Below, piece after piece: positions 15,051-24,429 of a stretch of 64,000 nucleotides of DNA. A program made the translations under genes and the position numbers. Source of the DNA: Tahibacter soli (GTDB lineage: Bacteria > Pseudomonadota > Gammaproteobacteria > Xanthomonadales > Rhodanobacteraceae); the NCBI RefSeq assembly GCF_025717065.2, contig NZ_JAOVZO020000018.1:682001-746000 (forward strand). Direction: 5' to 3'. The number at the start of each line of letters is the position of its first letter. Within the stretch, counting starts at the first letter, position 1. The notes beneath the pieces are model-generated. The model saw only the letters and a list, made by a program, of their open reading frames with translations. It did not search any database and was not told the DNA's origin.

Positions 15051-18000
15051 TCAGACGATCGTCCTGCGTCGCAGCGCGACGCCCGCGAGCAGCGCCGCGA
15101 GCAGCAGCAGCGCGGGCAGGCCCGGGCCCGGCACCGCGACCGGGTTGATCACGTTGAAGCTCACCGGCGTCGGATCGCTGTTGTCGCCCGGGTCGCCGTT
15201 GTTGTCCGGGTCGGGGTTCGCGCCGTCCTGCGACGTGTCGGTGACGGTGCCGCCGCCCGGCGTGTCGCCGGTCGCGACCGCCGTGTTGCGGAACGGACCG
15301 AAGAACCGGTGCAGTTCCACTTCGACGGCGAGTCGCACGACGCCCGCACCGCCGACCGCGAGCGTCGCGCCCGGCGCCAGCAGCTGCAGGTTCGTGCGGC
15401 CGTCGTAGGCCGGGTTCACCGCGAAGTCCGCACTCGTCAGCGACACGACCGAGAACGCGAGCGCTTCGGTGAACACGGTCGCGAGGTCGTCGGTGGCGCT
15501 CACGTTCGTCAGCGGTACGTTGCCCGTGTTCGCGATGCGCACGTCGAACGCGACGCGGTAGCGCAGCGGCGTGATGCGCTGCACTTCGGCGAGCGCCTTG
15601 GCGACGCCGATCGACGGCTGCGCCGCGCCGACGCCGACGAGGTGGTCTTCGATCTCGCCGTCGGGCGCCGCGCCGGTCGGCGCGAGCGCGCCGGCGGCGG
15701 AGATACGGAACCGCGCGAACGTGCTGCCGGTCGTGGCACCGACCGGCACCGCGAACGTGACGTTTTCCGACTGCGCCGCGGCGAGCGCATGGCTCGCGAG
15801 GATCTGCTCGCCCGCATCGTCGAAATCGCCGTCGGCGTTGAAGTCGATCCAGCCGTCGACGAGGCCGCCGGTCGCGCCGGCCGCGATCGTCACGGTGCCG
15901 TTCGTGCCCGGGACGAGCGTCGAGGGAAACACCACGCCGTCTTCGTCGTCCGGCGTGCCGGCAAGATCGTCGCCGTTCGCGGCGGCGGACGGCTGGCCGT
16001 CGGCTTCGGTGTCGACCGCGGCGCCGAGCGTCGGGTTCGCCGTATCGAGCACGCGATGCCGCGCGCCGTCCTGCGTGCGCGTCGTCGGGTACGGGGCCGG
16101 TGCGTCGCCGTAGTCGTAGCCGGCCGTCGCGACCGCGTAGTCCTCGACTTCGCCGTCGAGCGCGGCGCCCGTCGGCGTCGCCGTGCCGGCGGCGCTCAGG
16201 CGCAGGCGCGCGTAGGTTCGCGCATGCGACGCGACGTCGCACGGCACGCTCACCGCGAGCGGATTGGCGCCGGCCGCGAGGGCCGTGCCGTTCGCGATGC
16301 GGTCGCGCGGGTCGTTGAATTGCCCGTCGCCGTCGAAGTCGATCCACGCGTCGAGCCGCGGCGTCTGCACGCCGGCCGCGTTCGTGAGGTTCACGACGAG
16401 CGCGTGCGTCGTGCAGGCGGCGAACGTCGTGCCGTCGGAGAACGTCAGGCCGTCTTCGTCGGCGCCGTCGCCGTCGGCCGCGACCGTCGGCTGGCCGTCG
16501 GGTTCCGCGTCGACCGTCGCGCCGAGCGAGAAGCCCGCGGTGATGCCGTGACGCGCACCGTCGCCGGCCTGCGTCGTGCCGTACGTCGCCGGCGCGTCGC
16601 CCCAGTCGGTCGCGCGCAGCACGAGCGCATGGTCTTCGACTTCGCCCGTCGTCGCCGGTCCGCCGACGCCGAGTCCGCCGTTCGCGCTGATGCGGAAGCG
16701 GCCGTAGGTCGATCCCGGATTCGCGCCGCACGGCACGTTCACCGGCACCGTGTTGACGCCGGCCGCGAGCGGCGTCGACGTAGCGATGCGTTCGGCCGGA
16801 TCGTCGAACGTGCCGCTGCGGTTGAAGTCGATCCACGCGTCGAGGCGGCCGGCCTCGCTCGCGGTCACGCTGACTGAACCTGCCGAGCACGCGACGAGCG
16901 GCGTCGCGAACGTCACGCCGTCTTCGTCGTCGTTGCCCGTGCACGTGCCGGCGACGGTGCCGCCGGTCGTCGTGTCGTCGCCGGTCGCGTCGAGCGGCGT
17001 CGCCGCATCGCTTTCGGTGTCGACGCACGCGCCGAGGAACAGCGTGCTGCCCGTGCCGACCGCATGACGCGGACCGCCCGACGCGAACGTCGTGCCGTAC
17101 GTGTCCGGCGCGTCGCCGAAGTCGGCCTGCTGCGTGCCGAGGATGCGATGGTCTTCGACTTCGCCGTCGTCCGCGGGGCCGTTCGGCCCGAGGCCGCCCG
17201 TCGAGCTGACGCGGAAGCGGCTGAACAGATTGCCGCCGGCCGAGTCGCACGGCACGTTGATCGTCAGCGCGTTCGCGCCGGCGTTGAGCGCCGTGTTCGC
17301 GAACACCTGTTCGCCCGCGTCGCCGAAGTCGCCGTCGTTGTTGAAATCGACCCACGCATCGAGGCGGCTCGCCGCGCTCGCGGTCACCGTGACGGGCGCC
17401 GCCTTGCACGCGGTCGGCACGGTGGCGAACACCACGCCGTCCTCGTCGCCCGCGACGCCGCAGGTGCCGGCGGTGCCGCTGCCGGCCGCGCCGTCGTCGC
17501 CGAGCGCGTCGGTCGACGCCGCGCCTTCGGCTTCGCCGTCGACGCACGCGCCGAGGTACAGCGGCGATGCGCCGATCACGTGCGTCGGACCGTTGCTCGC
17601 GCGCGTGGTGCCGTACGTGTCGGGCGCGTCGCCGTAGTCGACGGCCGCGATGTTCACGGCATGGTCCTCGACCTCGCCGTCCTCGGCGACGCCGCCGGGA
17701 CCGTTCGTGCCGGCGCTCGACAGGCGCATGCGCAGGTACGACACGCCGGGCTGTGCGGTGCACGGCACCGCGAACGTCAGCGCGTTCGCGCCCGCGTTGA
17801 GCGACTGGTGATCGAAGATGCGCTCGGCGGTTTCGAACGCGCCGTCGCGATCGAAGTCGATCCACGCGTCGAAGAGTCCGGCCGCGCCGGCCGTGACCGT
17901 CATGCCGCCGTTGCGGCACGCGGCGATCGGCGTCGTGAACACCACGCCGTCTTCGTCGTCGTTGCCGGCGCAGGTGCCCGCGCCCGGCGCGCCCGTGCTC

Positions 18001-21000
18001 GCATCGTCGCCGGTCGCGCCGGCGCTCGGCTGGCCGTCGGCTTCGGAATCGACGCACGCGCCGAGATACAGCGACGTCGTCGGATCGATGCGGTGCATCG
18101 CGCCGCCGGAGGCCGCGAGCGTCTGGTAGGTGGGGTCGGGCGCGTCGCCGTAGTCGGTGCCGCGCAGCACGACGCGATAGTCCTCGACTTCGCCGTCGGG
18201 CGCCGCGCCGGTGACGCCGGCGACACCGGCGCTCGACAGGCGAAAGCGCGCGTACGTCGCGCCGGGCAGCGCCGTGCACGGCACGACGACCGGCACCGCG
18301 TTGGCGCCGCTCGCGAGCGCGAGACTCGTCGCGACGCGTTCGCCCGCGTCGCTCCAGTCGCCGTCATGGTTGAAGTCGATCCACGCATCGAGCCTCGCGT
18401 TCGCGACGCTCGCCGTGTTCGTCAGCGATACCGACAACGACGCCGTCGTGCAGACGTCGAGACGGCCGCCGGGGAACGTCACGCCGTCTTCGTCGGCGCC
18501 GTCGCCGTCGGCCGGCGTCGTCGGCTGGCCGTCTGCTTCGCCGTCGATCGTCGCACCGAGCGAGAAGCCGGCGATCGCCGCGTGACGCGGACCGTCGTTC
18601 GCCAGCAGCGTCGGATACGGCGCCGGCGCGTCGCCGAAGTCGCTCGTGCCGCCGAGGGTCACGTAGTCTTCCACTTCGCCGTCCGGCGCGCTGCCGGCCG
18701 GCCCGAGGCCGCCGGCGCTCGACAGGCGGAAGCGCGAATAGAGATTGCCGGCCTGCGACGTGCACGGCACGTCGAACGTCAGCGGCTGCGAGCCGGCGAC
18801 GACGTTCTGCGATGTGAAGACCTGCTCGCCCGCGTCGGCGAAGTCGCCGTCGCGGTTGTAGTCGATCCACGCGTCGAGGCGTCCCGCGCGATTCGCGGTG
18901 ACGTCCACGCTCGCGCTCTGGCACGCGACGACCGGTGCCGTGAAGACCACGCCGTCCTCGTCGCCGAAGCACAGGCCGTAGCGCGCGCCGGCGGCGAGAT
19001 CGTCGCCGTTCGCGCCGGCCGACGGCGCGCCGTCGCCTTCGAGGTCGACGCACTGGCCCAGGCGCAGCGGATCGGGGCCGGTCACGACGTGCTGCGCGGC
19101 GCCCGCGCCCTGCGTGCCGTAGCTCGCCGGCGCGTCGCCGAAGTCGTCGCCGCCGATCTCGACGCGGTAGTCCTCGACTTCGCCGTCGGCCGCGATGCCG
19201 GTCGGCGCGAGGCCGCCGGCCGAGGCGCAGCGGAAGCGCGCATAGGTTCCGCCGGGCACGGCGTTCGCCGGCACCGTCGCGGATACGTTCGCCGTGCCGC
19301 CGGCGGCGATCGGCGTGTCGGTCGCGATCTGCTCGGCCGCGTCGAACGTGCCGTTGCCGTTCCAGTCGACCCATGCGTTCAGCGTGCACGCGGCGACGTT
19401 GCCGGCGCGCACCGTGAACGTCGCGGTCGTGCCGACCGTGAACGGCGAGGCGAACGTCACGCCGTCCTCGTCGTCGCCGGGCGTCGCGCAGGTGCCGAAC
19501 GTCGCGCCGCCGCGGCTGTCGTCGCCGGCGGCGAGCGCGTCCTGCGCGGTGCCGTCGTCGGCGTCGACGCAGTTGCCGAGATACGGCGAACCGGCCGACA
19601 GCGCGTGCACGGCGCCGTTGTCGAACACCGTCGTCGCGTAGTTGCCGGGGCCGCTGCCGGCGCCCGCGTCCGGCGCGTCGCCGTAGTCGAAGCGCGGCGG
19701 CTGCGCGCCGAAGAAGCCGAAGTCGACCGTGAGGTTCGTATCGTTGTTGCCGTCCTCGCTCGTCGGCTCGCCGTTGTCGGTCAGCGTGACCGCGCGCGAG
19801 ACGACCGCGGCGCCCGACTGCGTGCCGTTGTCGTCGCCGTTGACGTCGTCGTCGGGATCGGGCGCCGGGTCGTTGCCGGTCGACGTCGAAAGACCCGAGA
19901 GCGGCGCGCCGCCGACGAAGTTCGACGGTGCGACGGCCACGATGTAGCTGCCCGGCGCGAGATTGCCGAAGCGGTAGCGGCCGCTGAAGCCCGACGCGAC
20001 GCCGCTGGCCGTGGCACCGGCGTATTCGTCGGTGTCGGCGAGGCCGTTGCCGTTAACGTCGCGGTACAGGTGCAGCACGACGCCGTCGATGCCGGTCTCG
20101 CCGGACGGCGGTTCGAAGATGCCGTCGTTGTCGGTGTCGAGCCACACCTGGTCGCCGAGCGCGAGCGTGCCCGACGGCGCGATGAGGCCCGCGTCGATGT
20201 CCGGCGCGTATTCGCCCGGCGCGAGCGTGACGATCGCCGTGGTGCCGTCAGCCGGCGACGCGTCGGAATCGGCGCCGCCGTCGGCGCCGGCGCCGCGCGT
20301 CGTGAACGCGGTCGCCGCGGCCGGCCGCACGAACTGCACGAAGTACGGCTGTCCCGGCACGAGCTCGTCGAAGCCGTAGTAGCCGGCGCGGCCGAACGCG
20401 TCGGGCGCGGTCACCGTCGTCGCGACCAGCGCGTCGCCGGCGCCGGGTTCCGGCGTGCCGTCGCCGTCGTCGGCGTACAGGCGTACGGTGACGCCGTTCG
20501 CGCCGTCGTCGGCGGGTTCGTTCTGCAGGCCGTCGTTGTTCCGGTCGAACCAGACGTAGTTGCCGAGCGCCGCGGTCGGCACGAGGCCGAAGTCGACGTC
20601 GGGAATGTCCTGGCCCGGGCCGAGCGTCACCGGCGCGCTGCAATGCGTGACCGGGTTGCCGTCGGAGTCGAGCGTGTCGTTGCCGCCCTGGTCGGCGCGC
20701 GCCGGCACGAAGTTCGGCGGCGGCACGATGCATACGCGCCACGCGCCCGCCGTCAGCGACGAGAAGCGGTACCAGCCGGGCTGGCCGCCCGGGCTGTTCT
20801 GCGTGACGGTCTGCGCGACCGGAACGTCGTCGGGCGTGCCCGACACGCCGTCGCCGCCGCTGTCGTACAGCGTCGCGGTGACGCCGTTGACGCCGGTGTT
20901 GCCGTCGTCCTGCACGCCGTTGTCGTTGCTGTCGACCCAGACGTAGTCGCCGAGCGCCGGCGCCAGCGGGCAGCTGCCGAGCGTGACGCCCGCCTTCTGC

Positions 21001-23525
21001 GGCTCGGCCGCGAGCGCGCCGAGGCCGTCGCCGCGCTCGGCCTGGTACGCGAACGAGTTGTACGCGGCGCCGGCCGGCAGGTTCGCCGGCGCGGCCATGC
21101 CGAACTCGAATGCGAGCGAGTCGAACGCCGAGATCACGCGGCTGCCGAACTCGAGCTTGAACGCGGTCGCCGCGGAAATCGGTTCGGGCGCGGCGGTCGT
21201 CCAGTTCGGCGCGTCGCAGCCGGTGGTCGGTCCGCCGACTTCGCCGCGGCACGGATTCGGCGCGGTCGAGTAGTACAGCGTCGTGCCCGACGGCGGCACG
21301 ATCGGCGCGACGAGCTGCGGCTGCCACTGCGAACCGCGCGGATTGGTGTCGCGCACGCCGGTGTCGCCGACACGCGGCAGCAGGTCGACCAGTACGACGT
21401 TCTGCATCGGCACCGTGCCGATGTTCCGCACCGCGACGCGATAGCGGATCTGGCCGCCCGGCAGCGTCTGGCCGTTGCTCGAGAAACTCGCATCGCATAC
21501 CGATTGCGTGAGTTTGTCCGAATCGAGCTGCGCGATCGGCGCGACCGCGATCGTGCCGGTCGCGCGGCACAGCGTTTCGGCAGTGTCGCCGTCGCCGTCG
21601 TAGTCGAGCGGGTCGGCCTGCGACGAGCCGGAGCAGCGCTGACCGAGACCCGGCGCATCGTGTTCGAGCGTGAAGTCGTTCGAGAGATTGCCGCTCGGCG
21701 CGCCGTTGCGCACCGTCGTGGAAATGTTGATGAAGGTCTGCTGGTTCACGCCGAGCGAGCCGCTGCCGGCGTTCCAGCGCCAACGCAGCAGCGTGCGGCC
21801 GGTGCCGGCGAAGTTCGGGATCTGGTTGAACACTTGCGGCGCCGGCAGGCCGGTGCCCTGGTCGTCGAACGTCCAGCTCGCGAACGTCAGGTCGACCGGC
21901 AGCAGGTCGGTCGCGACGACGTATTCGAGCGGCACCGGATCGCTCGACTGCGGCGCGCTGCGCACGCGCAGGCGGAACGAGACCGTCTGGTTCGGATTGA
22001 ACGGGCCGGCGCCGGACAATACGTCCTTGGCCGGATTGAGCTGCGCGAACGGCCCCGACAGCGTGAAGTTGCGGCAGGCGTTGCGCGTGACGTTGGTCGG
22101 GCCGGCCGTGTAGACGGCCGTCAGATCGACGCAGTTGGCGATCGTCGCGCCGAACGCGACGGGGCCGCCGGCGTTGTCGGGATTGACGATGCGCCCGGTC
22201 ACGAGCGGTCGCGTCGACGGCGCCATGCCCGGCTGCGCCTGGCCGAATGCCCAGCGGATGCGCGTGACGTACTCGCCGGCGCCGAGGCCCGGCGGCGGCG
22301 CCGTCAGCGTCGTGCTCGTCGTCGTGTTCGGCGAGCTGCCCCACAGCGTGAACACGCCGGGCGCGGTGTTCTTCTCGTAGCTGACGCGCACGCCTTCGCC
22401 GGCGGCGAAATCGGCGAGGCCGTTGTACGCGCCGGTCGTTACGCTCGCGAGCTGGAACGCGACCGGCAGCGTGTCGACGACGACGAGGTTGTCGAGCGCC
22501 ACGTTGCCGTTGTTGCCGGGCACGAGGTCGTAGCTGAAGGTCTGGTTGAGGGTCGGCGGATTCGGCGATCCGCCCGCGACGTTCTTCGCGAGCGACGCGC
22601 CGGGCGCCGGCACGAACGTCGTGACCGGATGCGTGACCGTGCCGGGGCCGACCGCCTGCGGCGGCTGGCCGAGCGGCGTGACGGTCGCGGTGAAGCTGTT
22701 GGTGACGTTGGTGCCGCTCGGGAAGGTGCCGGACGGGAATGTGACGTTGACCGTGATGTCGCAGGTGCCGTTCGGATTCAGCGGCACGCTGCACGGACTC
22801 GTCCAGGTGACCGTCGCCGGCGTCGTGCCGACGCAGCCGGGCTGGCAGTCGGCGGCGGGCGTCGAGCCGTTGAACACCGTGCCGGGCGGCAGCGTGTCGA
22901 CGACCGGGCCGATCGCGGTGAGGCCGAGGCTGCCGGCGTTGTTCGACACGGCGATGCGCAGGCGGTACGTCTCGGGCAGGTCGAGGTTCGCGGGCGACGA
23001 GGTCAGCGTCTTGTCCAGCGTCGCCTGCAGCGCCGCGACCGCGGTGACCGCGACCGGCGGCGTCGTGAACGTGCCGGGCGTCGCGCCGAGGTTGATCGCG
23101 TCGGCCGTGTTCGTCGCGACCGTGCCGTTCGGCGTCGTGCCGTTCGGGAAGCGCACGTTGATCAAGAGATCGCCGCTGTTGCCGGCCGGCAGCGGATTGA
23201 CCATCACGAACTGCACGCGCGTGCGGCCCGAGCCGCCGAAGTTCGGCGTGACGTTGATGGCCGCGACGCTGGTGGTGGGGCTGGCGGGTACCGTCGAAAC
23301 GTACTGCACCTCGGCGGGCAGAAGATCGACGACCTGTGCGCCGATGCAGGGACCGCTCGTGCTCGAGCAGTTGTACGTCAGGCGATAGCCGAACGTCTGC
23401 CCGGTCTGCTTGGTGTTGCCGGGATCGACCTGGATCGCAGTCTTGGTCAGCGACTGCGCGGGCACCGAGGTGGCGGCGAGGCCGAGGACGAGGACGAACA
23501 AAAGACGCAACGACGCGCTGATCAC
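15051..23525 (-). CDS. Giant surface protein with DUF11-like, SdrD-B-like and GEVED repeats and a C-terminal sorting-like tail
   Basis: The 2824-aa protein starts at GTG 23525, with GGGGAG upstream and a signal peptide (residues 1-24, SVPAQ). Residues about 25-855 are several conserved-repeat (DUF11-like) beta-sandwich units. Three SdrD-B/Cna-B-like modules follow (about 860, 988 and 1122, each opening LGDYVWVDxNxDG). Then come eight GEVED repeats of about 170 residues, beginning near 1278, 1458, 1628, 1790, 1962, 2135, 2307 and 2470; each opens D(Y/F/W)GDAP and closes DGEVEDH/Y. A last beta domain precedes the tail VPGPGLPALLLLAALLAG...RRR, a Pro-motif, one helix and arginines as in PEP/IPTL-type sorting signals. 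It is probably exposed on the cell surface and may act in adhesion. No sortase or exosortase gene is in the window. Confidence 0.9.
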   Translation of the reverse strand: MISASLRLLFVLVLGLAATSVPAQSLTKTAIQVDPGNTKQTGQTFGYRLTYNCSSTSGPCIGAQVVDLLPAEVQYVSTVPASPTTSVAAINVTPNFGGSGRTRVQFVMVNPLPAGNSGDLLINVRFPNGTTPNGTVATNTADAINLGATPGTFTTPPVAVTAVAALQATLDKTLTSSPANLDLPETYRLRIAVSNNAGSLGLTAIGPVVDTLPPGTVFNGSTPAADCQPGCVGTTPATVTWTSPCSVPLNPNGTCDITVNVTFPSGTFPSGTNVTNSFTATVTPLGQPPQAVGPGTVTHPVTTFVPAPGASLAKNVAGGSPNPPTLNQTFSYDLVPGNNGNVALDNLVVVDTLPVAFQLASVTTGAYNGLADFAAGEGVRVSYEKNTAPGVFTLWGSSPNTTTSTTLTAPPPGLGAGEYVTRIRWAFGQAQPGMAPSTRPLVTGRIVNPDNAGGPVAFGATIANCVDLTAVYTAGPTNVTRNACRNFTLSGPFAQLNPAKDVLSGAGPFNPNQTVSFRLRVRSAPQSSDPVPLEYVVATDLLPVDLTFASWTFDDQGTGLPAPQVFNQIPNFAGTGRTLLRWRWNAGSGSLGVNQQTFINISTTVRNGAPSGNLSNDFTLEHDAPGLGQRCSGSSQADPLDYDGDGDTAETLCRATGTIAVAPIAQLDSDKLTQSVCDASFSSNGQTLPGGQIRYRVAVRNIGTVPMQNVVLVDLLPRVGDTGVRDTNPRGSQWQPQLVAPIVPPSGTTLYYSTAPNPCRGEVGGPTTGCDAPNWTTAAPEPISAATAFKLEFGSRVISAFDSLAFEFGMAAPANLPAGAAYNSFAYQAERGDGLGALAAEPQKAGVTLGSCPLAPALGDYVWVDSNDNGVQDDGNTGVNGVTATLYDSGGDGVSGTPDDVPVAQTVTQNSPGGQPGWYRFSSLTAGAWRVCIVPPPNFVPARADQGGNDTLDSDGNPVTHCSAPVTLGPGQDIPDVDFGLVPTAALGNYVWFDRNNDGLQNEPADDGANGVTVRLYADDGDGTPEPGAGDALVATTVTAPDAFGRAGYYGFDELVPGQPYFVQFVRPAAATAFTTRGAGADGGADSDASPADGTTAIVTLAPGEYAPDIDAGLIAPSGTLALGDQVWLDTDNDGIFEPPSGETGIDGVVLHLYRDVNGNGLADTDEYAGATASGVASGFSGRYRFGNLAPGSYIVAVAPSNFVGGAPLSGLSTSTGNDPAPDPDDDVNGDDNGTQSGAAVVSRAVTLTDNGEPTSEDGNNDTNLTVDFGFFGAQPPRFDYGDAPDAGAGSGPGNYATTVFDNGAVHALSAGSPYLGNCVDADDGTAQDALAAGDDSRGGATFGTCATPGDDEDGVTFASPFTVGTTATFTVRAGNVAACTLNAWVDWNGNGTFDAAEQIATDTPIAAGGTANVSATVPANAVPGGTYARFRCASAGGLAPTGIAADGEVEDYRVEIGGDDFGDAPASYGTQGAGAAQHVVTGPDPLRLGQCVDLEGDGAPSAGANGDDLAAGARYGLCFGDEDGVVFTAPVVACQSASVDVTANRAGRLDAWIDYNRDGDFADAGEQVFTSQNVVAGSQPLTFDVPCTSQAGNLYSRFRLSSAGGLGPAGSAPDGEVEDYVTLGGTSDFGDAPAPYPTLLANDGPRHAAIAGFSLGATIDGEADGQPTTPADGDGADEDGVTFPGGRLDVCTTASLSVSLTNTASVANARLDAWIDFNHDGDWSDAGERVATSLALASGANAVPVVVPCTALPGATYARFRLSSAGVAGVTGAAPDGEVEDYRVVLRGTDYGDAPDPTYQTLAASGGAMHRIDPTTSLYLGACVDSEADGQPSAGATGDDASTGAPGAGTCAGNDDEDGVVFTTPIAACRNGGMTVTAGAAGLFDAWIDFDRDGAFETAERIFDHQSLNAGANALTFAVPCTAQPGVSYLRMRLSSAGTNGPGGVAEDGEVEDHAVNIAAVDYGDAPDTYGTTRASNGPTHVIGASPLYLGACVDGEAEGAASTDALGDDGAAGSGTAGTCGVAGDEDGVVFATVPTACKAAPVTVTASAASRLDAWVDFNNDGDFGDAGEQVFANTALNAGANALTINVPCDSAGGNLFSRFRVSSTGGLGPNGPADDGEVEDHRILGTQQADFGDAPDTYGTTFASGGPRHAVGTGSTLFLGACVDTESDAATPLDATGDDTTTGGTVAGTCTGNDDEDGVTFATPLVACSAGSVSVTASEAGRLDAWIDFNRSGTFDDPAERIATSTPLAAGVNTVPVNVPCGANPGSTYGRFRISANGGLGVGGPATTGEVEDHALVLRATDWGDAPATYGTTQAGDGARHGITAGFSLGATVDAEPDGQPTVAADGDGADEDGLTFSDGTTFAACTTHALVVNLTNAAGVQTPRLDAWIDFDGDGQFNDPRDRIANGTALAAGANPLAVSVPCDVASHARTYARLRLSAAGTATPTGAALDGEVEDYAVATAGYDYGDAPAPYPTTRTQDGARHRVLDTANPTLGAAVDTEADGQPSAAANGDDLAGTPDDEDGVVFPSTLVPGTNGTVTIAAGATGGLVDGWIDFNADGDFDDAGEQILASHALAAAQSENVTFAVPVGATTGSTFARFRISAAGALAPTGAAPDGEIEDHLVGVGAAQPSIGVAKALAEVQRITPLRYRVAFDVRIANTGNVPLTNVSATDDLATVFTEALAFSVVSLTSADFAVNPAYDGRTNLQLLAPGATLAVGGAGVVRLAVEVELHRFFGPFRNTAVATGDTPGGGTVTDTSQDGANPDPDNNGDPGDNSDPTPVSFNVINPVAVPGPGLPALLLLAALLAGVALRRRTIV

Positions 23526-24053
23526 GCTTGGCTCCCCTATGAGCGAAGCGGCGCCGAACCAGCAGGCCGTCGGGCGACAGCGTGCCGACGCGATTCGAGA
23601 GAATCGCGTAAGGATTGGATCGCTCCCGCGAACGATCGATGGATGCGCAAGCGATGCCTGCGCGACCGCGAGGACGGAAGAAACCCGCCGCTCGACCCCC
23701 TGCTAGGTCAGTGCCTGTAATGAGTTGTTGTGCAACGGTCAACGAGCCCGCATCCGTCAGGGCCGGTCCCGGCGACGGCTTCCGACCTGAGCGAAACGGG
23801 CGGGTCCGCGCCCGTCTTCGCCGCATGGCGCCGAGACCCGGCAACCTTACCCGATTCCGTACTACGCCGGATGGTCAGACCGGTAGAAGAAGTCGTGGAC
23901 AATTGCAACGCGCGCAGGATTCGTTCGGTCGATGCGCAGGAAAAGTGACGACAAAGGCGGCGGCGTGTCGGTTTCGTGACAATGCAACAAGTATTCTAAA
24001 AAACTTTTTATTCGGCGGACGGTCGGCGGCCCGGAACCTGTCGGAAAAGCTGG

Positions 24054-24073
24054 ATACCGGCCTTCGCCGGTAT
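24054..24073. repeat. REP-like hairpin repeat
   Basis: ATACCGGC and GCCGGTAT enclose the loop CTTC. The context (GCTGG before, ATGACGG after) matches a widespread type of dispersed extragenic palindrome in proteobacteria. No second copy was found in this window. Confidence 0.6.
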
Positions 24074-24228
24074 GACGGCTCTGTAGAAGCGCCGCGTCGC
24101 GCTTCGATTGTCGGCGCCGTTGCCGTTGCATCTGGCGGCAGGAAGCCGCCCGCTTCACCCGGGGCCCCGTCGGTCGCGGCGAGATTGCGGAGGAAAAGCC
24201 CGCGCAGCGGGTGCGCACAGGATGTGCG

Positions 24229-24390
24229 CAGTTCGTTGACGGGCCATGGATGGCCCATCAACGAACCCCGGAGCGATCTCGCGAAGTTTGCGGGCATGGA
24301 TGCCCGCAAACCGCGGCCGTCGGGGTGCCCTTGGAGGGTGCAGGGAGGGATTGGGCAAGCAATCTCTCCCTGCCCGCTCGCGGCAGCGAG
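24229..24390. repeat. Cluster of three inverted repeats
   Basis: Three imperfect or perfect palindromes follow one another. The first has arms around GTTCGTTGA...TCAACGAAC (about 24229-24265). The second is GTTTGCGGGCAT and ATGCCCGCAAAC around GG (about 24288-24313). The third has arms around AGGGAGGGATTG and CAATCTCTCCCT (about 24342-24371). Such sets often belong to dispersed non-coding repeats or small structured RNAs. No coding role is seen. Confidence 0.5.
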
Positions 24391-24429
24391 CGGAACGCTT
24401 TGTTCAACGCCAAGCGTCGACGACAGAGC

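Larger units (their letters stand above)
23526..24429. other. Repeat-rich intergenic region upstream of the giant gene
   Basis: No credible gene was found in about 900 bp. The part near 23960-24015 is AT-rich (ending AAAAAACTTTTTATT) and could hold promoter elements. From 24053 onward it contains several inverted repeats described separately. The giant gene is transcribed leftward from 23525, so its promoter lies in the left part of this region. Confidence 0.6.

Noticed and set aside
15600-19700. Half-kilobase periodic repeats as possible duplicated genes
   Set aside because: They are in-frame GEVED modules of one protein with no internal starts or ribosome sites.
17064-23720. Very long plus-strand open frame opposite the giant gene
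   Set aside because: The antisense frame stays open because of strong GC codon bias; its arginine-rich product has no family features, while the minus-strand product has a signal peptide and ordered repeats.
23560-23900. Cyclic di-GMP riboswitch upstream of the giant gene
   Set aside because: Some GC-rich pairing is present, but the conserved core of that riboswitch was not found.
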